DNA from: F1-60-MAGs149 sp037133755
Lineage (GTDB): Bacteria > Actinomycetota > Thermoleophilia > Gaiellales > F1-60-MAGs149
DNA: 64,000 nucleotides
Assembly: GCA_037133755.1 (NCBI GenBank)
Contig: JBAXNN010000004.1
Span: forward strand, 124,001-188,000
Direction of reading: 5' to 3'
Shown: positions 33,458 through 41,809 of the stretch, piece after piece
Layout: each line of letters opens with the position of its first letter
Numbering within the stretch: the stretch's first letter is position 1
Position numbers and translations under genes: made by a program
Notes under the pieces: model-generated
Databases searched by the model: none
Seen by the model: only the letters and a program-made list of their open reading frames with translations
What the model was told of the DNA's origin: nothing

Positions 33458-35097
33458 CGCGCCTCGGCGGCCACGTCATCGCGGACCAGCTGGTCGCGCA
33501 GGGCGTGGACAAGGTGTTCGGCGTCGCGGGTGAGTCGTTTCTGAGTGTCCTCGACGGGCTGTGGGAGCGGCGCGACCGGATCCGTTATGTCGGCGCGCGA
33601 CACGAGGCGACGGCGTCGCACATGGCGGAGGCGTGGGGGAAGCTGACGGGCCGGCCCGGCGTCTGCCTCGCCACGCGCGGCCCCGGTGCCACGCACGCGT
33701 CGATCGGCGTCCACACCGCCTTCCAAGATTCGACGCCGATGCTGCTCCTGCTCGGGCAGGTCCGGCGCGAGCACCAGGGGCGCGAGGCGTTCCAGGAGGT
33801 CGATCTGCCGGCGATGTTCGCGCCGCTCGCAAAGTGGGCCGCGCAGATCGAGACGGCCGACGACATCCCCGAGATGCTCGGCCGCGCCTTCGAAATCGCG
33901 CTCGCCGACCGGCCCGGCCCCGTCGTGCTCGCTCTGCCCGAGGACATGCAGCGCGAGGAGACCGACGTGCCCGACGCGCCGTTCGCCGAGCCGGCGCTCC
34001 GCGAGCCCGACGCGGCCGACCTCGATCGCCTCCACACGTGGCTCGGCGATGCGGCGCAGCCGCTCGTGATCGTCGGTGGGCCGCGCTGGAGCCAGGCCTC
34101 AGCCGACGCGCTGGCGGAGTGGGCGGTGGGCTCGGCCGTGCCCGTCGCAGCGCAATTCCGCCGGCAGGACCGCATCGACAACGCGTCGCCGGCCTATGTC
34201 GGCGACCTCGGCCTCGGCTGCAACCCGAGGCTCGCGGAGCGCGTGGCGGAGGCCGACCTCGTCGTGCTGCTCGGCGGGCGCTTCGGGGAGATCCCCAGCG
34301 GCGGCTACACGCGCCTGCCGATAGAGCGCCGCCTCGGGCACCTGGTCGTGCACGTGCACGCCGAGCCGTCGGAGCTCGGACGGACGTGGCACCCCGATCT
34401 GGCCATCGCCGCCGCTGCACCGCTCGTCGTCGACGGGCTCGCGGCGCGCGGGCCGCTCGGGCGGCAGCCACGCGCGATGTGGGCGCAATCGCTGCGCGGC
34501 GACTACGAGACCTGGAGCGAGCCCGCACCGCGCGAGCTCGCCGGCGTCGACCTCGGGCAGGTCGTCCGGCACCTGCGGGAGACGCTGCCAGACGATGCCG
34601 TGATCACGAACGGTGCCGGCAACTACACCGTCTGGATCCACCGCTACTACCGCCACCGCCGCTTCGGCACGCAGCTCGCGCCAACCAGCGGTGCCATGGG
34701 CTACGGCATTCCCGCCGCCATCGCGGCCGCACTGCACGATCCGTCGCGAACGGTCGTGGCCTTTGCCGGTGACGGCTGCTTCCAGATGGCTGGCCACGAG
34801 CTTGCGACGGCCGTGCAGGTCGGCGCGCGCATCGTCGTCCTCGTCTGCGACAACGGCATGCTCGGCACGATCCGCATGCATCAGGAGCGCAGCTTCCCCG
34901 GCCACGTCGAGGGCACGGCGCTCGCCAACCCCGACTTCGCCGCCCTCGCCATCGCGCACGGCTGCCATGGCGAGCGCGTCGAGCGCGACGCCGATTTCCC
35001 CGCCGCCTTCGCCCGCGCCCTCGAGGCCGACGGCCCGGCGCTGATCCACCTCGTCTGCGACCCGGCCGCGATCACACCCGGCGCGCTGCTCGCATAG
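33454..35097 (+). CDS. Thiamine-diphosphate enzyme, acetolactate-synthase-like
   Basis: The 547-residue three-domain TPP enzyme has the activating Glu in GARHEATASHMAEAWGKLTG (about residue 50), a middle domain (QPLVIVGGPRWSQASADALA) and the TPP-Mg motif AFAGDGCFQMAGHELATAVQ through LVCDNGMLG (about 437-467). True acetolactate synthases carry a regulatory partner gene, absent here; relatives include benzoylformate, oxalyl-CoA and sulfopyruvate-type decarboxylases and carboligases. Coupling to gabD suggests it makes or consumes a semialdehyde. The 37-bp repeat array starts at the base after the stop codon. Confidence 0.75.
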   Translation: MTRLGGHVIADQLVAQGVDKVFGVAGESFLSVLDGLWERRDRIRYVGARHEATASHMAEAWGKLTGRPGVCLATRGPGATHASIGVHTAFQDSTPMLLLLGQVRREHQGREAFQEVDLPAMFAPLAKWAAQIETADDIPEMLGRAFEIALADRPGPVVLALPEDMQREETDVPDAPFAEPALREPDAADLDRLHTWLGDAAQPLVIVGGPRWSQASADALAEWAVGSAVPVAAQFRRQDRIDNASPAYVGDLGLGCNPRLAERVAEADLVVLLGGRFGEIPSGGYTRLPIERRLGHLVVHVHAEPSELGRTWHPDLAIAAAAPLVVDGLAARGPLGRQPRAMWAQSLRGDYETWSEPAPRELAGVDLGQVVRHLRETLPDDAVITNGAGNYTVWIHRYYRHRRFGTQLAPTSGAMGYGIPAAIAAALHDPSRTVVAFAGDGCFQMAGHELATAVQVGARIVVLVCDNGMLGTIRMHQERSFPGHVEGTALANPDFAALAIAHGCHGERVERDADFPAAFARALEADGPALIHLVCDPAAITPGALLA

Positions 35098-35245
35098 CCA
35101 ATCTGGATCCGGATCCAATCTGTCCTGTGTACGGTCAATTTGGGTCCGGATCCAATTTGTCCTGATTTCGGCCATTTTGGACCCGGATCCAAAATGGCCA
35201 AAAAAGCGCAAATTTGGATCCGGATCCAAAATGTCCGACGTGCAC
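35098..35245. repeat. Four-unit 37-bp palindromic tandem repeat array
   Basis: Four units, each exactly 37 bases, begin at 35098, 35135, 35172 and 35209. Each holds a dyad core centred on GGATCCGGATCC (35105, 35142, 35179, 35216; copies 2 and 3 vary by one base), extended in the best copies to TTTGGATCCGGATCCAAA, then a TGTCC- or TGGCC-like block and about nine variable bases. Third-copy arms extend to a near-perfect 26-bp palindrome. A degenerate fifth half-unit (TTGGTCCAGATCC) starts about 35255. The array is clearly richer in A+T than its surroundings and 37 is not a multiple of three, so it is not coding. It fills the gap between the TPP enzyme gene and the lactonase-like gene promoter. 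Confidence 0.9.
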
Positions 35246-35269
35246 CGCTGGGCCTTGGTCCAGATCCGT

Positions 35270-35275
35270 TAGGTT
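35270..35275 (+). promoter_or_regulatory. Leaderless -10 (TAGGTT) for lactonase-like gene
   Basis: TAGGTT, six bases before ATG 35282 and directly after the repeat array. Confidence 0.6.
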
Positions 35276-35281
35276 CCTCGC

Positions 35282-36049
35282 ATGAAGGTCTACGCACTCC
35301 ACTGCGGCGGCGATCTCCAGGACGTCGGGATCTTCGACTACGAGCATCCGCAGGCTGGCGAGGCGCTCTACAACCCGTACTACATGTACGTGGTCACGCA
35401 CCCGCAGGGCAACGTGCTGCTGGACACAGGTGCGCATCCGACGCTGCGAACCGACCCACGCTCGCGCCTCGGTGACATGGCCGACGTCTTCGAGGCGCTG
35501 CTCGAGCCCGACGACACCGTGCCCGGCTGCCTTGCGCGCATCGGCATGACGCCGGAAGACATCAGTGTCGTCGTGCAGTCGCATCTGCACTTCGACCACG
35601 CCGGTGGCCTTGAGCATCTGCGCCACGCACCCGTCTACGTGCAGCAGAACGAGCTCGATTTCGCCTTTGACCGCACGCACGATCAGGCTGAGATCTACCT
35701 CGTCGACGACTTCAGCGAGGGCGTCGACTGGCGGCCGATCACCGGCGAGCACGATCTCTTCGGCGATGGCGCGCTGATTCTGCACTCGACGCCGGGCCAC
35801 ACCGCTGGCCACCAGTCGCTGTGGGTGCAGACGCCCAGCCAGCCCACGTTCCTGCTCTGCGACGCGGCGTACCTGATCGAGCCGATGCGCGGCCGGCGCC
35901 TGCCCGGCGTTGTTTGGAACGGCAATGCGATGCTCGACTCGTGGGATCGGATCGAGGCAATCGAGCGCGACACCGGAGCACGGCTGATCGCCACGCACGC
36001 GCTCGACTACGAGACCGCGGTGCCGAAGCCGCCGGACGGCTGGGAGTAG
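35282..36049 (+). CDS. AHL-lactonase-like metallo-beta-lactamase-fold hydrolase
   Basis: The 255-residue protein has the dizinc motif VVVQSHLHFDHAGGLEHL (about 97-114), plus GNVLLDTGAHPTL, LHSTPGHTAGHQSLWV and a late His (LIATHALDYETA). The HXHXDH spacing and overall length match the AiiA/AttM type of N-acyl-homoserine-lactone lactonase, which opens a lactone ring, but many relatives act on other lactones or esters. No quorum-sensing gene is nearby. Its promoter adjoins the repeat array. Confidence 0.75.
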   Translation: MKVYALHCGGDLQDVGIFDYEHPQAGEALYNPYYMYVVTHPQGNVLLDTGAHPTLRTDPRSRLGDMADVFEALLEPDDTVPGCLARIGMTPEDISVVVQSHLHFDHAGGLEHLRHAPVYVQQNELDFAFDRTHDQAEIYLVDDFSEGVDWRPITGEHDLFGDGALILHSTPGHTAGHQSLWVQTPSQPTFLLCDAAYLIEPMRGRRLPGVVWNGNAMLDSWDRIEAIERDTGARLIATHALDYETAVPKPPDGWE

Positions 36050-36063
36050 CCGTCTCGCTCTAT

Positions 36064-36900
36064 TCAGTTGGGAGCGCTGAGCAGCTGGTCGACGAGCGCT
36101 GCGAGATCCTCGTTGTCCGACGACGCGGCACGCGCATCGTCGCCGTCCTGCTCGACGAGGTCGCAGGCGCGGCGCAGCTCGTCGAGGCGCATGGCGTACG
36201 TGGCTGCGTCGGCAACGTCAGGGTCGTGGCCCTCGAGCGCGAACGCGGGGTCGAACGGTGCCAGTCGCTCGAGCAGCGCGCGCGTGCCCGCCACCGTCAA
36301 GTAAACCGGGTCGCCCCAGAGGCACTGATAGAGCGCGTCGCCGAGAAACAGCACCCGATCCTCGGGCTCCCAGATGACGATCGAGTCATCGGCGTGGTCG
36401 CCGCCGACCCAGCGCAGCTCGACCGTCGTGTCGCCGAGATCGACCTGATGCGACTCGGCGAAGGTGATCTGCGGCACGACGATGCGCAGCGACGTGCGCT
36501 GGTCCTCGGTGAACTCCTCGAGCAGGTGGGGGAGAGAGAACGCGAGCTCGAGCCCGTCGTCGACGCGCTGCCGGATAGCCGCCTCGTCCCAGCTGTAGCC
36601 CGCCTGCACGGCGACACCGGCTGCCGTCTGCTCCGAGGCGATGACCGGCACGTCGAGCGCGGCCGAGCCGAACGAGTGGTCCCAGTGCCAGTGTGTGAGC
36701 GCGATGCCGACGATGGGTGGGCGGTCGTGTGCCACGAGTTCGGCGACGAACGCGGCGAGGTGGGCGGGTGAGGCGCCGCCGTCGACGATCAGCGTGCCGG
36801 ACGTGCCGCGAATTGCGCCCAGCACAGGGCGGTCGGTGCGCTCGTCGGGCGTGAAGCGATCCACGCGAGGCGAGACTTTCTCGAAACGGCAGTCAGGCAT
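36064..36900 (-). CDS. Metallo-beta-lactamase-fold hydrolase
   Basis: The 278-residue protein has IALTHWHWDHSFGSAAL (dizinc HXHXDH), GGDHADDSIVIWEPEDRVLFLGDAL and a C-terminal ALEGHDPD. I prefer ATG 36900; a GTG three codons earlier (36909) is possible but would overlap the promoter. It is divergent from MttB-like gene 2 with start codons only 11 bases apart, so the two are probably coregulated. The substrate is unknown. Confidence 0.7.
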   Translation of the reverse strand: MPDCRFEKVSPRVDRFTPDERTDRPVLGAIRGTSGTLIVDGGASPAHLAAFVAELVAHDRPPIVGIALTHWHWDHSFGSAALDVPVIASEQTAAGVAVQAGYSWDEAAIRQRVDDGLELAFSLPHLLEEFTEDQRTSLRIVVPQITFAESHQVDLGDTTVELRWVGGDHADDSIVIWEPEDRVLFLGDALYQCLWGDPVYLTVAGTRALLERLAPFDPAFALEGHDPDVADAATYAMRLDELRRACDLVEQDGDDARAASSDNEDLAALVDQLLSAPN

Positions 36901-36917
36901 AAACTGCACGGATGCTA
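36900..36917. promoter_or_regulatory. Interlocked divergent promoters
   Basis: Plus strand: TAAACT (36900-36905), six bases, ATG 36912. Minus strand: TAGCAT (36917-36912), then ATG 36900. Each gene's start codon lies inside the other gene's -10 hexamer. Only one direction can be engaged by polymerase at a time. Confidence 0.6.
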
Positions 36918-38342
36918 CGCGTTGCCCGCCCGCCCGTGGAGATCCTCAGCCCGACTGACATCGCGCGGCTTGATGCGGCGTGGCGGACGATCATTAGCGA
37001 GATCGGCGTGCAGTTCGAACACGCCGGCGCGCTCGCGCTCTTGCAGGAGGCCGGACAGCGCGTCGAGGGCGAGACCGTCTTCTTCGATGCGGACTGGGTT
37101 GCAGACCTCGTCGCGCAGACGCCGTCGAGTTTCACCTGGCACGCACGCAACGCCGAGCGGTCGCTGGCGCTTGGTGCCGGCATCACGACCTTCGCACCCG
37201 CCTACGGTGCCCCGTTCGTGACCAAGGGTGGCGAGCGCGGCAATGGCTCGCTCGCCGATCTGCGCAATCTCGTCGCGCTGATCCAAGACGCCGACGAGCT
37301 CGACATCGCCGGCGGCGTGGTGACCGAGGCGCAGGACGTACCTGTCGAGTACCGGCACCTGCAGTTGCTTCGCGCATTGGCGATCGACTCGGATAAGCCA
37401 TTCATGGCCGCCGTCTCGTCGCGCGATGCCACCCTCGACAGCGTGCGCATCGCCGACATCGCGCTCGGTGGTCTTGACGGGCGCTGCGCGATGACGGCGA
37501 TTCTCAACTCGGTCTCGCCGCTGCGGTGGGACGAACGCATGACCGACGCGATGATGCTGCTCGCCGAACACGGCCAGGCCGGCATCATCATGCCCGGCGC
37601 CATGCTCGGTGCGATGGCACCCGTCACGATCGCGGGCGGCACGGCCGAGATGCTGGCCGAGGCCTTTGCCGCGATTGCCTTGGTCCAGACCGTGCGCCCG
37701 GGCGCGCCGGTGCTGATCGGCTCGGGTCTGCCCATTACCGACATGCAGTCCGGCGCCGCAGGCTTCTCGGGGCCAGAGCTCGCGCAGGGCGTTGTCCTCG
37801 GTTGCCAGCTTGCACGGCACTACGGCCTGCCGACCCGTGCCCTCGGTGGCGGCCTGACGACGAGTCAGGTGACCGACGCGCAGGCGGGGTGGGAATCAAT
37901 GCAGATCCTGAAAGCCTCGCTCGATGGGCATGCCGACGTTGTCATGCACGCGGCGGGTTGGCTCGATGCGGGCCTCGTGACGGGCTTCGAGAAGCTCGTT
38001 GCCGACGTCGACATCATCGGCTCGCTGATGGTCGAGTACGGCCCCGTCGAGATCGACGACGCGACACTTGCGATCGATGCGATCCGCGAGGTCGGCCACG
38101 GCGGCCACTTCTTCGGCGTCGACCATACGATGGAGCGGTACCGCACGTGCTTCCATCGCCCCGTCGTCGCCTCGAAGCAGAACATCGAGCGCTGGCGTGC
38201 GGCCGGCTCGCTGACGGCCGAGCAGCGTGCCGAGGCGCTCTGGCGTGAGCGGCTCGAAGCACACGTACCGCCGCCGATCGACGCGGACGTGGAGCGCGAG
38301 GTCGACGCGTACATCGCAGCCCGTACGCGCGAGCTGAGCTAG
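36912..38342 (+). CDS. MttB-superfamily (trimethylamine methyltransferase-like) protein 2
   Basis: The 476-residue paralogue of the protein at 25055 keeps the same landmarks: DIARLDAAWRTIISEIGVQF, ILNSVSPLRWDERMTDAMM, MLGAMAPVTIAGGTAEML, GLPTRALGGGLTTSQVTDA, and TGFEKLVADVDIIGSLMV. It has no amber codon, so pyrrolysine is not used. It is upstream of the GntR/DMGDH genes, consistent with handling a methylated amine whose products reach dimethylglycine or sarcosine. Methyl acceptor (corrinoid or other) is not encoded here. A strong hairpin follows. Confidence 0.8.
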   Translation: MLRVARPPVEILSPTDIARLDAAWRTIISEIGVQFEHAGALALLQEAGQRVEGETVFFDADWVADLVAQTPSSFTWHARNAERSLALGAGITTFAPAYGAPFVTKGGERGNGSLADLRNLVALIQDADELDIAGGVVTEAQDVPVEYRHLQLLRALAIDSDKPFMAAVSSRDATLDSVRIADIALGGLDGRCAMTAILNSVSPLRWDERMTDAMMLLAEHGQAGIIMPGAMLGAMAPVTIAGGTAEMLAEAFAAIALVQTVRPGAPVLIGSGLPITDMQSGAAGFSGPELAQGVVLGCQLARHYGLPTRALGGGLTTSQVTDAQAGWESMQILKASLDGHADVVMHAAGWLDAGLVTGFEKLVADVDIIGSLMVEYGPVEIDDATLAIDAIREVGHGGHFFGVDHTMERYRTCFHRPVVASKQNIERWRAAGSLTAEQRAEALWRERLEAHVPPPIDADVEREVDAYIAARTRELS

Positions 38343-38349
38343 GCCGGGC

Positions 38350-38399
38350 GACACAGGTGGGCGGCCGGTGGGTCGTCGGCACCGGCCGCCCTGTGTGTC
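38350..38399. terminator. Long hairpin terminator between MttB 2 and GntR genes
   Basis: A perfect 12-bp stem GGGCGGCCGGTG / CACCGGCCGCCC (38359-38370 and 38380-38391) with a nine-base loop, extended by GACACA / TGTGTC outer arms. It lies between convergent genes. The remaining 87 bases to the GntR stop hold nothing I recognise. Confidence 0.75.
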
Positions 38400-38486
38400 C
38401 AGAACGCTGCGGGGTCGTCGGCCGCTTGGTTGCGTCTGTACCGGGGCTGACGCGGCGGGCCGAAGAATCTGACGCGGCTCGAGCGT

Positions 38487-39299
38487 TCAGTCCGGCGCGC
38501 GGCGCGCGAGCTGCGAGCCCTGCACCGAATTGACCGCATCGAGTACGACCGAGTCGCCGCGCCAACGATCGTCGGAGTGCTCGATCGGCGTGCCGTCGCT
38601 GGCGAAGACGGTGCGCTCCTGGCGCAGCAGTGGCGTGCCGGGTCGCGTGCGTAGGAGTTCGGCGTCGGTGGCTTCGGCGGCGATGGCGCTGATGCGGTGG
38701 TGTCCCGACGCCACCTCGACGCCGTGCTCGGCGAGCGCTGCGTACACGCTGCCTGCCTCAAGATCGGCATCGACGAGCAGGGCGCCGATGTGCTCGGGGT
38801 AGGCCGCATGCTCCACCATGACGGGCACGCCGTCGAGCAGGCGTACGCGGACCATCGTCCAGACGAGGTCGCCTGCACCGATGCGGAGCTCCTGCGCGAC
38901 CGTCGGATCGACACTGCGGCGAACGAGCTCGACCATGCGCGCCCCGGGCGTCGCGCCCTGCTGACGCGCCCAGGCCGTGAACGACAGGAGTTCGGAGAAG
39001 GGCTGCAGGCGCGGGCGCTGCAGCACTGAGGTGCGCGCGCCCTGCCGGGTCTGCACGAGCCCCTCTGCGCGCAGCGTGGCGACCGCCTGCCGCACGGTGC
39101 CGCGGGCGAGGCCGGTCGCTTCCATCAGTGCCGCATCAGCGGGGAGCGTGTCGCCCGGCAGCAGCTCGCCGTTGGCGATGGTGTCGCGCAGGGCGGATGC
39201 CAGTCGCACATGTGCAGGGACAGCTTGGTCCACCTGTCCATAGCGCTTCGCCACGGCCTTCACCGTGTCGTCTCCCGCACGCTTGACATGACTAGACAT
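38487..39299 (-). CDS. GntR/HutC-type (UTRA) transcriptional regulator
   Basis: The 270-residue protein has an N-terminal GntR winged helix (HVRLASALRDTIANGELLPG, ALMEATGLARGTVRQAVATL, about residues 27-85) and a C-terminal UTRA effector domain (SFTAWARQQGATPGARMVEL through TVFASDGTPIEHSDDRWRG). UTRA regulators bind small ligands such as sugars, urocanate or amines. It faces the DMGDH-like operon across a 41-base gap with two matching operator candidates and likely represses both directions. Confidence 0.85.
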   Translation of the reverse strand: MSSHVKRAGDDTVKAVAKRYGQVDQAVPAHVRLASALRDTIANGELLPGDTLPADAALMEATGLARGTVRQAVATLRAEGLVQTRQGARTSVLQRPRLQPFSELLSFTAWARQQGATPGARMVELVRRSVDPTVAQELRIGAGDLVWTMVRVRLLDGVPVMVEHAAYPEHIGALLVDADLEAGSVYAALAEHGVEVASGHHRISAIAAEATDAELLRTRPGTPLLRQERTVFASDGTPIEHSDDRWRGDSVVLDAVNSVQGSQLARRAPD

Positions 39300-39331
39300 G
39301 TCTGCGACCTTGATCAAAACGTGTCCAGACA
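39289..39331. promoter_or_regulatory. Paired operator candidates for GntR regulator
   Basis: TGACTAGACA (39289-39298) and TGTCCAGACA (39322-39331) each match the palindrome TGTCTAGACA at nine of ten positions and are 33 bases (about three turns) apart. The first covers the regulator's start codon; the second overlaps the CAGGTT -10-like hexamer (39330-39335) five bases before ATG 39341. Confidence 0.55.
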
Positions 39332-39340
39332 GGTTTCCCC

Positions 39341-41797
39341 ATGACTGCAACTGTACCGAGCCGCGCGCGCATCGTCATCATCGGCGGTGGCGTGATCGGA
39401 ACGTCGATCGCGTACCACCTCGCCAAGGGCGGCGAACACGACGTCGTCGTGCTCGAGCAGTCCGAGATCGGTGGAGGCACGACGTGGCACGCGGCCGGCA
39501 TGGTGGGGCGTCTGCGCGCGAGCAGCACGTTCGCGCGTATGTGCGATACCTCGGCCAAGCTCTACGCCGGCCTCGAGGCCGAGACGGGGGAGAAGGTCGA
39601 CTGGCGTCAGTGCGGAACGCTCTACGTGGCGCGCAACGAGGAGCGCATGTTCCAGTACCGCCGCACCGGCGCGATGGCGCAGCACCTGGGCATCGACGTC
39701 GAGATGGTCGGCAAGCAGGAGGCGATCGACCTGTTCCCGTTCCAGCGAGGTGACGACCTCGTGGGCGGCCTGTACATCCCCGACGATGGCAAGGTCGAGC
39801 CGGCGGGTGTCGCCCGCGCGCTCGCCAAGGGTGCGCAGATGCGCGGCGCCACGATCTGCGAGCACGCGCGGGTCACCGGTCTGCGCGTGGACCACGGCCG
39901 TGCCACCGGTGTCATCCTCGACGATGGTCACGTGATCGAGGCCGAGCAGATCGTCCTCAGCGGCGGGATGTGGACGCGTGACCTGGCCCGCGAGTACGGC
40001 ATCAACCTGCCGCTCGCCCCGGTCGAGCATCACTACGCCGACTCGAACCCGATTCCCGGCGATATCGACATGTACCCGTGCACCCGCGACGCCGACGGCT
40101 GCACGTACTACCTGACCGTGCACGACAAGATCCGTCTCGGTGCCTTCCAGGCCGTGACCAAGGCGTGGCAGGTCGACCCGGTGCCGTACCCGTTCTCGTT
40201 TGCGCTGCTCGAGGACGACTGGGAGCACTTCGAGCCGCCGCTCACGGAGGGCACGCATCGCCTGCCGATCCTCGAAGAGGTCGGCTTCGAGCGCTTCGTC
40301 AACGGGCCCGAGTCGTTTACGCCCGACTCGAACTTCCTGCTCGGCCCGGCACCGAGTGTGCCCGGCATCTGGATCGCTGCGGGTATGAACTCGGCCGGCA
40401 TGGCCTTCGGTGGCGGTGTCGGCGAGGCGCTGGCCTCATGGATCATCGAGGGCTACGCGCCGTTCGACCTGAGCATGGTCGACCCGGCCCGGTTTGCGCC
40501 CGAGCAGGACGACCTGGCGTACCTGCGTCAGCGCGTCACCGAGGCGCTCGGCACGCACTACCTGATGGCGTACCCCAATCGCGAGCTGCTGACGGGGCGC
40601 CCGCTGCGCACCTCGCCGGTACACGACGTGATTAAGGCTCACGGTGCGTGGTTCGGCGAGAAGGCCGGCCTTGAGCGCCCCAACTTCTTCGGTGACCCGG
40701 GCATGACGCCGGCGGTCGAGTACTCGTTCGGTCGCCAGTCCTGGTGGAACGAGCACCGCGCCGAGCATCTGGCGTGCCGCGAGTCGGTCGCGCTGTTCGA
40801 CCAGTCGGGCTTCGGTAAGGTTGAGGTCACGGGCTCTGACGCCGTGACCGTCCTCAACCGCCTCTGCGCCAACGACGTCGACGTCGTGCCGGGTCACCTC
40901 GTCTACACCGCGATGCTCGACGACCGCGGCCGCTTCTTCAGCGACCTCACCGTGCTGCGGCTCGCCGAAGATCGCTTCCGCCTGATCACCGGCACCGCTC
41001 AGCGCATCCGCGACCTCTGGCACGTGCGTCGCGGAGCGGAGGGGACCAACTGCACCGTCGAGGACGTCACCGCCGAGTCTGCGGTGCTGAGCGTGATGGG
41101 TCCGAGTAGTCGCGCACTCATGCAGCCGGTCGTTGACATGGATCTGTCGAATGCCGCGTTTACCTTCGGCAGCGTCAAGGAGGTCGGTATCGGCGATGTT
41201 CGGCTCCACGCCGCACGCGTGACGTACGTCGGCGAGCTCGGCTGGGAGTTGCATGTCCCCGCCGCACAGGCACCCGCCGTGTTGGAGACGCTGATCGCCG
41301 CGGCGCCGGAGCATGGCGGCAAGCTGGCTGGTCACTACGCGATCAACTCGCTACGTCTCGAGAAGGCGTACCGCGCCTGGGGGCACGAGCTCTCGCCCGA
41401 CGAAACGCCGGTCGAGGCAGGTCTCGGCTTCGCGGTGGCGTGGGACAAGCCCGGCGGCTTCATCGGCCGCGACGGACTGCTCGCCCAGCGCGAGGCAGGC
41501 GCCAACGCGCTGCCGAAGCGCCTCGTCGGCTTTCGCGCGCTCGATCCCGAGCTGACCCTGTGGGGCGGCGAGCGCCTCTGGCGCGACGGTGAGCCGCTCG
41601 GCTACACGACCAGCGCAGCGTACGGCCACGCCGTCGGCGGCGCCGTCGCGCTCGGCTACGCCAAGCACCCCGACGGCGTCAGCGCCGACTGGCTGCAGGC
41701 GGGCACGTACGCCGTCGAGGTCAACGGCCAGCGCCACGCGGTCGAGGCCTCCCTCAAACCGTTTTACGACCCCGACCGCAGCCGTGTGCTGTCCTAA
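39341..41797 (+). CDS. Dimethylglycine/sarcosine dehydrogenase-like flavoprotein 1
   Basis: The 818-residue protein combines an N-terminal DAO-type FAD domain (IVIIGGGVIGTSIAYHLAKG, then GGTTWHAAGMVG, whose His50 matches the covalent FAD His of dimethylglycine dehydrogenase), an FAD-oxidoreductase central domain, and a C-terminal GcvT aminomethyltransferase fold that binds tetrahydrofolate (VYTAMLDDRGRFFSDLTVL, AARVTYVGELGWELHVPA, LRLEKAYRAWGHELSPDETP). Family members oxidatively demethylate dimethylglycine or sarcosine and pass formaldehyde to folate. It is the first gene of a two-gene operon; the second gene is a paralogue. Confidence 0.85.
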   Translation: MTATVPSRARIVIIGGGVIGTSIAYHLAKGGEHDVVVLEQSEIGGGTTWHAAGMVGRLRASSTFARMCDTSAKLYAGLEAETGEKVDWRQCGTLYVARNEERMFQYRRTGAMAQHLGIDVEMVGKQEAIDLFPFQRGDDLVGGLYIPDDGKVEPAGVARALAKGAQMRGATICEHARVTGLRVDHGRATGVILDDGHVIEAEQIVLSGGMWTRDLAREYGINLPLAPVEHHYADSNPIPGDIDMYPCTRDADGCTYYLTVHDKIRLGAFQAVTKAWQVDPVPYPFSFALLEDDWEHFEPPLTEGTHRLPILEEVGFERFVNGPESFTPDSNFLLGPAPSVPGIWIAAGMNSAGMAFGGGVGEALASWIIEGYAPFDLSMVDPARFAPEQDDLAYLRQRVTEALGTHYLMAYPNRELLTGRPLRTSPVHDVIKAHGAWFGEKAGLERPNFFGDPGMTPAVEYSFGRQSWWNEHRAEHLACRESVALFDQSGFGKVEVTGSDAVTVLNRLCANDVDVVPGHLVYTAMLDDRGRFFSDLTVLRLAEDRFRLITGTAQRIRDLWHVRRGAEGTNCTVEDVTAESAVLSVMGPSSRALMQPVVDMDLSNAAFTFGSVKEVGIGDVRLHAARVTYVGELGWELHVPAAQAPAVLETLIAAAPEHGGKLAGHYAINSLRLEKAYRAWGHELSPDETPVEAGLGFAVAWDKPGGFIGRDGLLAQREAGANALPKRLVGFRALDPELTLWGGERLWRDGEPLGYTTSAAYGHAVGGAVALGYAKHPDGVSADWLQAGTYAVEVNGQRHAVEASLKPFYDPDRSRVLS

Positions 41798-41809
41798 GGA
41801 GCACACGAC

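Noticed and set aside
34099..35229. A 376-codon frame on the minus strand reading through the repeat array and the TPP gene
   Set aside because: It is antisense to a clear TPP enzyme with full motifs, and the DPDP/RTQ-like start is simply the translated palindromes in three changing frames.
35098..35245. The repeat array as a small CRISPR
   Set aside because: The conserved part is about 27 bases with only about nine variable bases per unit; spacers are far too short, the units vary within the repeat, and no cas gene is near.
35282..36049. A quorum-quenching role for the lactonase-like protein
   Set aside because: The dizinc motif fits, but the same fold serves many lactones and esters and no AHL gene is in the window, so I kept only the family-level call.
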